Source: Bacteroidales bacterium
Lineage (GTDB): Bacteria; Bacteroidota; Bacteroidia; Bacteroidales; Paludibacteraceae
Assembly: GCA_015061165.1 (NCBI GenBank)
Contig: SUXC01000016.1
Span: forward strand, 1-61,654
Reading direction: 5' to 3'
DNA: 61,654 nucleotides
Positions 23,802 through 32,300 of this stretch are shown piece after piece; within the stretch, counting starts at the first letter, position 1; each line of letters begins with the position of its first letter. A program made the position numbers and the translations under genes. Below the pieces are notes generated by a model that saw only the letters and a list, made by a program, of their open reading frames with translations, searched no databases and had not been told where the DNA came from.

Positions 23802-25044
23802 CTTTGATTGCTGCTACGCCTGGGAGGACTTTACCCTCGATAGCCTCGAGCAATGCGCCACCACCAGTAGAGATGTAACTTACGCGGTCAGCCATGCCGA
23901 ACTTGTTCACACATGCTACGCTGTCACCACCACCAATCAAGCTGTATGCACCCTCATCGGTTGCCTTAGCAATAGCCTCAGCGATGGCCTTAGAACCAGC
24001 AGCGAAGTTGTCGAACTCGAACACACCTGCAGGACCGTTCCAGAGGATAGTCTTTGCGCCTTCAATGGCAGCAGCAAACGCTTTGCGGCTCTCTGGACCA
24101 GCGTCCACACCTTCCCAACCCTCTGGGATAGCGTTGCTTGGGCACACTTGTGTGTTAGCATCGTTGGAGAATGCGTCAGCAGCTACGCAGTCGGTAGCCA
24201 ATACGAGGTTCACACCTTTGGCTTTGGCTTGAGCGATGATGTCGAGAGCGAGTTCCAATTTGTCGTTCTCACAGATAGAGTTACCAATCTCGCCACCGTT
24301 GGCTTTAGCGAAGGTATAGGTCATACCACCGCAGAGGATGAGGTTATCCACTTTGTCCATAAGGTTCTCGATGATACCGATCTTGGTAGATACCTTTGAG
24401 CCACCCATGATAGCAGTGAAAGGACGTTTGATGTTCTTGAGGATGTTATCTACAGCTTGTACTTCTTTCTCCATGAGGTAGCCGAGCATCTTGTTGTCAG
24501 CATCAAAGTAGTCAGCGATTACTGCGGTAGAAGCGTGTTTGCGGTGAGCAGTACCAAAAGCATCGTTTACGTAGCAGTCAGCGTAGCTTGCGAGTGTTTT
24601 TGCGAACTCTTTTTGGTTTGCTTTCATAGCTTTCTTTGCTTCTTCGTATGCAGGATCTTCTTTGTCGATACCTACAGGTTTGCCTTCCTCTTCTGGATAG
24701 TAGCGGAGGTTCTCGAGGAGGAGTACTTCGCCTGCTTTGAGGGCAGCAGCTTTATCAGCAGCTTTAGCGCAATCTTCTGCGAATTTTACTGGAGTACCGA
24801 GTGCAGCGCTAACAGCGTCAACGATTTGCTTCAAGCTATATTTAGCTACTACTTTGCCTTTTGGTTTACCCATGTGGCTCATGATGATGAGTGCACCACC
24901 CTCTTCGAGGATGTGCTTGAGGGTTGGCAACGCACCGCGGATACGGGTATCATCGGTAATCACTCCATTCTCGTTCAATGGCACATTAAAGTCCACGCGA
25001 ACAATCGCTTTCTTTCCAGCGAATTTGTAATCGTTAATTGTCAT
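23797..25044 (-). CDS. pgk: Phosphoglycerate kinase
   Basis: Glycolytic enzyme transferring phosphate from 1,3-bisphosphoglycerate to ADP. The 415-residue protein has the signature [21 protein letters not shown] near residue 16, the SHMGKPKG substrate motif, the hinge and nucleotide-binding segments ([24 protein letters not shown]), and the C-terminal [13 protein letters not shown]. An extra acidic/lysine-rich stretch after residue 120 is usual in Bacteroidota. It is controlled by an elaborate upstream element (25126-25201) nearly identical to that of gpmI. The stop codon lies in a heptamer array. Downstream genes in the same direction are DUF3127, the phosphoesterase and bglX. Confidence 0.97.
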   Translation of the reverse strand: MTINDYKFAGKKAIVRVDFNVPLNENGVITDDTRIRGALPTLKHILEEGGALIIMSHMGKPKGKVVAKYSLKQIVDAVSAALGTPVKFAEDCAKAADKAAALKAGEVLLLENLRYYPEEEGKPVGIDKEDPAYEEAKKAMKANQKEFAKTLASYADCYVNDAFGTAHRKHASTAVIADYFDADNKMLGYLMEKEVQAVDNILKNIKRPFTAIMGGSKVSTKIGIIENLMDKVDNLILCGGMTYTFAKANGGEIGNSICENDKLELALDIIAQAKAKGVNLVLATDCVAADAFSNDANTQVCPSNAIPEGWEGVDAGPESRKAFAAAIEGAKTILWNGPAGVFEFDNFAAGSKAIAEAIAKATDEGAYSLIGGGDSVACVNKFGMADRVSYISTGGGALLEAIEGKVLPGVAAIKG

Positions 25045-25125
25045 AATCGTGTATAATTATTTGTTTAGTATTGTATAACTTTGTATAATATGGTGTAATG
25101 TTGTACATTTTACCCCAATTTGGCT

Positions 25126-25201
25126 GCAAAGGTACAACAAAAAATGCACATTTGCAACAAAATCGCGCGAAAGTTTACTTTCAGGTGCAATTTTGTTGCA
25201 A
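25126..25201 (-). promoter_or_regulatory. pgk promoter with nested inverted-repeat operator
   Basis: On the minus strand TACCTTTGC (25126-25134) is the -7 box and a TTG about 20 bases upstream is the -33 element. Overlapping the -33 and reaching upstream is an outer inverted repeat, TTGCAACAAAAT at 25152-25163 with ATTTTGTTGCAA at 25190-25201, enclosing an inner one, GAAAGT-TT-ACTTTC at 25169-25182. The whole 76 bases match 60343-60418 upstream of gpmI at 71 of 76 positions, with identical spacing. Confidence 0.85.
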
Positions 25202-25346
25202 ATAGGCTGCAGTACTTTCGAGGAGTGGCACATCAATTTTGGTACAATTTCCCCGAAGTTTCGGTTGTAAATTGCAGCTTATGACCCATTTTTTGCCTAA
25301 AAATACACTTTTTTTCAAAAAAAATGCATTTTTCTTCAAAATAATT

Positions 25347-25377
25347 TTGTCATGTCAAAAAAAAGCAGTACCTTTGC
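25347..25377 (+). promoter_or_regulatory. Promoter of the tRNA-Gly/Leu cluster
   Basis: TTG at 25347-25349, a 19-base spacer and TACCTTTGC at 25369-25377. Bases 25352-25378 are identical to 54177-54203 upstream of tRNA-Pro. Together with the pgk element this accounts for the non-coding stretch 25045-25415. Confidence 0.8.
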
Positions 25378-25415
25378 ACCCGCTTTCGGTTGAGAGCAGT
25401 GTTCTTACACATTCT

Positions 25416-25488
25416 GCGGCAATAGCTCAGTTGGTAGAGCACAACCTTGCCAAGGTTGGGGTCGCGAGTTCGAGTCTCGTTTGCCGCT
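25416..25488 (+). tRNA. tRNA-Gly(GCC)
   Basis: Complete cloverleaf of 73 bases: acceptor GCGGCAA/TTGCCGC, D-arm AGCTCAGTTGGTAGAGC, anticodon stem CAACC/GGTTG with loop TTGCCAA (anticodon GCC), T-arm with GTTCGAG, discriminator T. No CCA is encoded. Confidence 0.96.
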
Positions 25489-25499
25489 CTATAGAAATG

Positions 25500-25526
25500 A
25501 GCAGGACAGAGTTCCTGCTTTGTTTT
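25500..25526 (+). terminator. Possible terminator or processing hairpin after tRNA-Gly
   Basis: AGCAGGA (25500-25506) pairs with TCCTGCT (25513-25519) and is followed by TTGTTTTT. No typical promoter is visible between it and the tRNA-Leu genes, so it may mark processing rather than full termination. A second small hairpin (GTCAG/CTGAC) lies at 25563-25575. Confidence 0.45.
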
Positions 25527-25580
25527 TCTAAAGAGGTCATTGAATACGGAAAAGAATCGGCAGTCAGATGCTGACGCAAC

Positions 25581-25662
25581 GCCCAAATGGCGGAATTGGT
25601 AGACGCGCTCGTTTCAGGTGCGAGTGTTGAGAGACGTGCAGGTTCGAGTCCTGTTTTGGGCA
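25581..25662 (+). tRNA. tRNA-Leu(CAG)
   Basis: 82-base class II tRNA: acceptor GCCCAAA/TTTGGGC, anticodon loop TTCAGGT (anticodon CAG), short variable arm, T-loop GTTCGAG, discriminator A. Confidence 0.95.
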
Positions 25663-25666
25663 CATT

Positions 25667-25750
25667 GCGCAGGTGGTGAAATTGGTATACACGCTACTTT
25701 GAGGGGGTAGTGGTCGCAAGACCGTGTGAGTTCGAGTCTCATCCTGCGCA
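25667..25750 (+). tRNA. tRNA-Leu(GAG)
   Basis: 84-base class II tRNA, four bases after the previous one: acceptor GCGCAGG/CCTGCGC, anticodon loop TTGAGGG (anticodon GAG), variable arm GGTCGCAAGACC, T-loop GTTCGAG, discriminator A. Confidence 0.95.
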
Positions 25751-25754
25751 CAAG

Positions 25755-25789
25755 AAAATGCTGTGACATTAATGTTCACGGCATTTTTT
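25755..25789 (+). terminator. Terminator of the tRNA cluster
   Basis: A 10-bp stem with one G-T pair (25757-25766 with 25776-25785) runs directly into six Ts, five bases after the last tRNA. Confidence 0.75.
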
Positions 25790-25798
25790 GTTTGTCAT

Positions 25799-26167
25799 AT
25801 GAATGGTTTATATACAATTTTACTGCTGATAGCATCGAATGTCTTTATGACATTAGCATGGTACGGTCATCTGAAGATGGCTGAGTTTTCGTGGTTTAAG
25901 ACGTTGCCTTTGATAGGCATAGTAGCCCTATCGTGGGGGATTGCGTTCTTCGAGTATTGTTTGCAGGTGCCTGCTAATCGCATTGGCTTTGAGGGCAACG
26001 GCGGACCATTCTCGCTCATGCAACTGAAGATACTGCAAGAGGTGATTACATTGGTGGTGTTTATCCTCTTCTCTGTGATTGCCTTTAATATGCAAATCAA
26101 ATGGAACCACATTGTAGCAGGAATGTGCCTGATTGCCGCAGTGTATTTTGTATTTGGGTTTAAGTAA
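25799..26167 (+). CDS. DMT-family small membrane protein (DUF486)
   Basis: A 122-residue inner-membrane protein with four hydrophobic segments, about residues 4-22, 32-52, 75-97 and 101-121. It matches the DUF486 family of the drug/metabolite transporter superfamily; family members resemble half-size transporters and may work as dimers. Conserved-looking elements are MTLAWYGHLK near the start and AFFEYCLQVPANRIG in the middle. The ATG at 25799 puts the first membrane helix at the N-terminus; the open frame upstream to 25763 is the tRNA terminator. Substrate unknown. Confidence 0.85.
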   Translation: MNGLYTILLLIASNVFMTLAWYGHLKMAEFSWFKTLPLIGIVALSWGIAFFEYCLQVPANRIGFEGNGGPFSLMQLKILQEVITLVVFILFSVIAFNMQIKWNHIVAGMCLIAAVYFVFGFK

Positions 26168-26180
26168 GGTTTATTTATAA

Positions 26181-26268
26181 AGACAACATAGACAACTTGC
26201 GCGGCAATCAACTTCCTGCCACGCTATAGACAACAATTGCGCTCGCCAACGTTGCGAGCGCAATTGTT
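26181..26268. repeat. Two-hairpin intergenic element, also a terminator
   Basis: GACAAC words (26182, 26191 and 26229) surround hairpin alpha, 26199-26206 with 26217-26224 (7 of 8 pairs, loop ATCAACTTCC), and hairpin beta, 26232-26246 with 26254-26268 (15 bp, loop CAACGTT). Alpha recurs at 61492-61518; the inner half of beta (CGCTCGCCAAC) recurs at 35446-35468. Beta lies between the convergent DUF486 gene and giant gene and could end both transcripts. Nothing else is seen in the gap 26168-26319. Confidence 0.65.
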
Positions 26269-26319
26269 TATTTTCATACGAAGGTGAAGCAATTTACCTG
26301 TTCGATGAAGACAGATAAA

Positions 26320-29300
26320 TTACTTGATTTGTACACCCAGCACGTTGTAGGTCTTGCCTTCGTGGAGGATTAATAGCTGTTCGTTGCGAATTATTTTTTG
26401 GCAATTGGTCATTGGCAATGGGCTATAAGTGTTCTCTACCGATGTTGGGTCTTGGTTATAGACACAACCGAATGAGTCGTAGTCGGGATGGTCGGTAGTG
26501 TAGAGGCAACTATCTTCACGCCAAGCGCAGAGCATGACTGAAGTTTCTGTTTCGTTGCTGTCAGCACTTCTATTTGGTGCAGCGTGAGCGTTGCTTGTTC
26601 GTTTGGCAGCGTTATGCACGATACCGTCCACAGAGCCGAGACCTGCTAACCATACTTTTTCTGCGTTTTCAGCAGTAGTGTTGGTCTCATCGGGGAAGAC
26701 TACCTCCAACAGCATTCGGCATGCGCCGTTCTCAAGGGTGTCTTTGCCTGTAACGACATGAGTATAAGTGGTTTCTTGAGGGTAGTTGTTGATACCTGCA
26801 AAGATTTCCACAGTGTCGCCTGGTTCTGCGGTGAAGTCGTAGAGCACATATTCTACCCCATCGCGGAGGAAGTACACGCGGTTGTCTTCATCTTTGCCGA
26901 AATGTAGTGCACCTACTACGGACTTGGTAGTGGCAGTATCCTTGGTGGATTGGCGTGCGAGTTGGAAATAAGTTTTGTTGTTCACCTGTTGCGAAATGTC
27001 TTCCAATGTGTAGCTGAATGTCTCTGCTTGCAGGATAGTGTGGTTATTATCCATTTCGCGAAGCACAACTTCTAACTGATTCCATTGTGTAGGGGTTGGT
27101 CTGCCACCAATCTGTCCATCTTTGGCATTGTCCTTGCGATGTCCGCTATCGTAGTCGCACAAGCACTCTGCGCCAAGGCGTTCCATTTCGGCATCGTCCA
27201 TTTGGTAGAGGAGTTTGTTGTTCTTGCTTACGCAGACAAGGTGTGTGCCATGCAAACTAACAGGAACTGCCATATTACCTATCAATTGGAAGAAATCGAA
27301 GAACCGCATGTTATTACCAAAACTACCTATTCCTTCTACATACTCCATACCGTTGTTGAATGTCCATTTTTTGTACTCTTTGCCATCCAATAGGGTGATA
27401 GCGGAAACATCGGTAACAATCAGTGTGTCTGCTGGGAGTATATTACCCTCTAAATCTTTGTGGTAATCTACTACATTCATAATATTATAATAGATCCAAT
27501 ACAAATCTTTTTCTGCGCTTTCATCAAGATACAATCTTGGCAACGAATCACCAACCTCTAATGTAAAGTCATAGAGTACCAAATCTTTGTCAAGTGAATG
27601 GCTATAGATTAAAATCTTATTATTTTCTTCGCGTATGAGGAAAGCCGATTCGCAATAAATATATGGTTGATCATGTTCAAAGAGAATATCCTCAAATTTC
27701 TGTAGTGATGTCTTGCTATCTTCGCAATACTCATTGCAAATTGTTCGCTGCAAGCCAGATAGCATAGGGAAAAGATCTTCATCAACGGTTCCATCATTAT
27801 TATAAACGCATCCCATGTTCTTATAATCCGAGAAGTTAGTGGTATATACACATTCATCTTCGCGATATGCGCAAAGCATAATTATCGCGCCATCACCAGC
27901 AACTCCTGGATTAGAGGGATTAAAGATAATGCCATACGTAGAACCTAAGCCTTCTATCCATGTGACAGGATGTTTTTCTTCAAAATATTCCCCAGCACCA
28001 TTATCTATACGGATAACAACATCAGCTTGTATTTGTAACCTACCATCATCTAATGTCTCTTTGTCTGTGATAACATGGGTGTATGTCTTATGATAGTTAT
28101 AAAATTCTAAACCAGCAAAGAGTTCTAACGTATCTCCTAGTTCTGCACCAAAATCGTAAAGCAGATATTCAGTTTCGTCAAATGCGTAGTAAAAATACAC
28201 TTGTTTATCTTCTGTAAAGCGTAATTCACCAACAAGATGAGTTGATTCCTCATTAGGCAGACTGGATGAACACATAAGAGGGATATACTCTTGACCATCT
28301 CTATTGACAGTATTATTACTCAACCAAAATATGCTCGTACGCGCCGCTGCCAACGGGTCTTGCGGACCTTGATATCCGTGCGAAAGGATATTCCATTGGT
28401 TGCACCATGTTTCAGACCATTTTGGTTCTATTTCACACAAGCACTCTGCACCCAATCGCTCCATTTCGGTATCGTCCATCTTGTAAAGGAGCTGACCATC
28501 GCGACTTGCACAGACAAGACAGGTTCTAATATATGTACCAGGTTGCACCCATGACTCTAAACACAGATAGTGACCATATCCTTCACCATTAATGGCACCT
28601 ATACCTTCAATATATTCATATCCACAAGCTAATGTCCATTTTTTATACTTTTTTCCGTCTAATAGAGTAACGGTGGAGACATTTTTTACTATAAAATCTG
28701 ATTCTGCATGTACCGTTGATTTGTTGTGTGGAAGCGTATCTCCAATTTCTAATGTCCAATCGTACAATACAATATCTTCATATATTTCAAAATCGGGACA
28801 ACAGAATAGTACTTGATTATTTTCTTCACGAAGATAATTACGTCCATCAGATAAATATAATTTTCCATTCATCTGAGTAGTGACATATTCCTCAAAATCA
28901 GAAAGATATGGTTTTCCATCGCAAGTAGTATGCTCTTCTATATCTGTTCGCTGCAATCCCCAAAGAGTTGGGAATAGGTCTTTAGGTTTTTGCTCTGCGT
29001 TATACTCGCATAAGCACTCTGTTTCCATTTGCTCCATTTCGGTGTCGTCCATTTGGTAGAGGAGTTTGCCGTTTTTGCTTGCGCAGACAAGGTGTTGACT
29101 ATGAACATTAGAATATAGCGGAGCATTGACTATTAGTTGGTAAAAATCGTTGTGAGCATAACAGGTACCAAAACTACCAATACCTTCTACATATTGCATG
29201 CCATTATCAAAAGTCCATTTTTTATACTCTTTGCCGTCAAGAAGTGTTATTGTTGATACTTCTGTTACAACAAGTGGCGACAATTCCCACTCATCATTGT

Positions 29301-32300
29301 CATAATCCACAACACTTGATAAGTCGTAATCAACATATAAGCGTGGTAGTGAATCGCCTACATTTAATGTGAAGTCGTATAATACAAGATCTTTCTTTTG
29401 TGCTGTACTATAAAGCAATATTTTGTTGTTTTCTTCGCGTAGCCAAAGACTGCAATATTCATCGTAGATGTTATTCGTACCAAACAATAGATATTGCTTT
29501 CCACCAATAGTAGCGGTTTCTATTTCTTGCATTAGATATGAACGCGATCCCCAAACAGTTCCATTTTCATTCTCTCCTATCGTCTTTGTACAACCTGTCC
29601 GCTGCAAGCCAGAAAGAGTTAGGATATATTCCTTATTTTCTCCGCTATTGTATTCACAACCATATTCAGCATATTCTTCATTTTCCGTCGTATATTCAGT
29701 ATTGCCGTCTTTATATGCACATAACAAAGCAGTTTGATATTCTGAAAGTCCGCAATCCGCGCCTGTAATAAATCCACACAAATCGCCTACACCCTCTACC
29801 CATTTGGTGACACCAAAACAGGTAGGTCTTACATCACCAGAGAAATCAGGAAAAACACTAAGAGAAATTTCGGTACCAAATGGATAAATACCAGGATATC
29901 TTTCCACTTCATCAACTCGGATTGTATTTGTATGATGGCTATGATAATGGTTAATACCTGCGAATACGGTCAATTCATCACCTGGCTGTACATTAAAATC
30001 ATATAGAAGATACTCTGTATTATCGTAGTAAATATATACTTTTCTATCATCTGTAAAGCGAACTGCGGCTACATATTCTGGTTCAGGAATAGTAAATGGA
30101 TAAACACCTTCAGGTACTTTGGTTGTTTGACGAGTAACGGCTGTATAGGTATAATTATTAATGATTGTATCTTGTGCGAGATAGTAACGCCAAGTTTCAA
30201 AATCTTCTTTAGTGGTGTACTTAATCGTGCGGTATTTTAGATCCAATACATTCCATGTGTCGCACCATATGTCTGACCATTTCTTTTCTACTTCGCACAA
30301 GCACTCTGTGCCAAGGCGTTCCATTTCGGCGTCATCCATCATGTAGAGGAGTTTGCCATTTTTGCTTACGCAGACAAGGTGTGTGCCCGTGTGACATGGA
30401 ACAACAATTTCCTGAATCAATCCGAAGAAGTTACCATTGCGATGACCGCCATACATACCAATACCCTCTACATACTCCATACCATTGTCGAATGTCCATT
30501 TCTTGTATTCTTTACCATCAAGGAGTGTGACAGAAGAAATATCTGTAACCACCAATGTATCATCAGAGTACATCGTTCCGTCGAAGTCTTTAATGTAAGC
30601 AGGTAGTGAGTCGCCGACTTCCAACGTGAAGTCATACAACACGATGTCTTTATTCAGACTTTGACTATAAAGAAATATCTTATTATCTTCTTCGCGTAGG
30701 AGATATCCATTGCAAAGGATGTATGGTTTGTCATTCTCAAAGAATATGCTATCAAAAGTCTGCTTGTAGGTAATATTGTCAGAATTATCATCCTCGGTTT
30801 CTCCACAATACTCATTGCAAACTGTTCGCTGCAAGCCCCAGAGCGTTGGGAAGAGGTTTTCGGGATTTTGTTCTACAGCGTTATACTCGCAACCGTAATC
30901 GTCTTGGTATAAATCGTTTATATATTGTAGTTCATCATCTTTATAAGCACACAGAAGTTTATGTCCAATGCCACCAACCCAATCACTACATGGACGGTCT
31001 CCCATTAGGAATCCGTCTGTAGATCCTACCCCCTCTATCCATTGTATTGGAAACAAATCCAAATAATATCCGTTCTCATCACAACGGTCACAATCAACGT
31101 CCTCTTCAAGTTTGCATAATGGATATAGGGTTATCGTTTTGCGATTTGTCGCATCATCAATATCTACTTGATGAACTAGTAACCGCTGAAGCATAGTACC
31201 ACAATTGACTCCAACAATTGTTTCAATGGTATCTCCCACTTGAACAGAGAAATCATATACTAAATATTCTGTATCACCAAGAAGTGCATATACTTTTTGG
31301 TCTTCCGTAAAGCGGATAGTAGCTACAAACCCACGTTTTGTTTTGTCAGCAGTCCAATAGCGATTGACAGTAGTGTATGTTGTTCCATTAATGGTAGTAT
31401 CTTCTGCCAAATAATGTCTCCATGTTTCTTCATTGTAATCTCCAATCAATTGCACATTATGCTCCATAATATTCCATGTGTCGCACCATGTGTCTGACCA
31501 TTTCTTTTCTACTTCGCACAAGCACTCTGCGCCAAGGCGTTCCATTTCGGCATCGTCCATTTGGTAGAGGAGTTGACCGTTGCGGCTGGCACAGACGAGA
31601 TAATCCCTAGTATCAGGCCATGTAAAACCATTGGGTTTTCGAATTAAAGCAAAGAAATCACCAGCCCAAATGCTTTGTCCGAACTGACCGATGCCTTCTA
31701 CATATTGCATACCATTATTGAAAGTCCATTGTTTGTATTCTTTGCCATCAAGAAGTGTGACATACAAAATATTTGTAACGATTAACGTGTCAATAGGGTC
31801 GTAAGAGCCATAAGGATCTGGGATCGGATAATCTACAACTAGATCTGTGAGTGGTACACCTTCTATGCGATAGTCATAATTCAATGTTGTAAGTGTATCC
31901 CCTACTTCCAAAGAGTAATCATATAAGACGAGATCTTCTTCTTGTAGTCCGCTATATACAAGAACTTGATTATTTTCTTCGCGCAAGAAATATCCATGAA
32001 AATCTAAATATGCCTTGTTTTTGATATATCGAACATCCGTTTTAGCAGAGAACAATGTGGGACACATTTTTACTGTTAAACTTGTTCGCTGCAAGCCCCA
32101 GAGTGTTGGAAAGAGGTCTGCGGGATTCTGTTCTGTAGCGTTGTATTCACAGCCGTATTCGTCATACAACGAACCAGTATATTTTAATTCATCGCCTTTG
32201 TAGGCGCATAGGAGCGTATAGAGACCTCCACCTGGCAGAGTAGTACCAATTAAAAATCCTCTTGGAGAACCAACACCTTCTATCCATGTTATTTCTTCAC

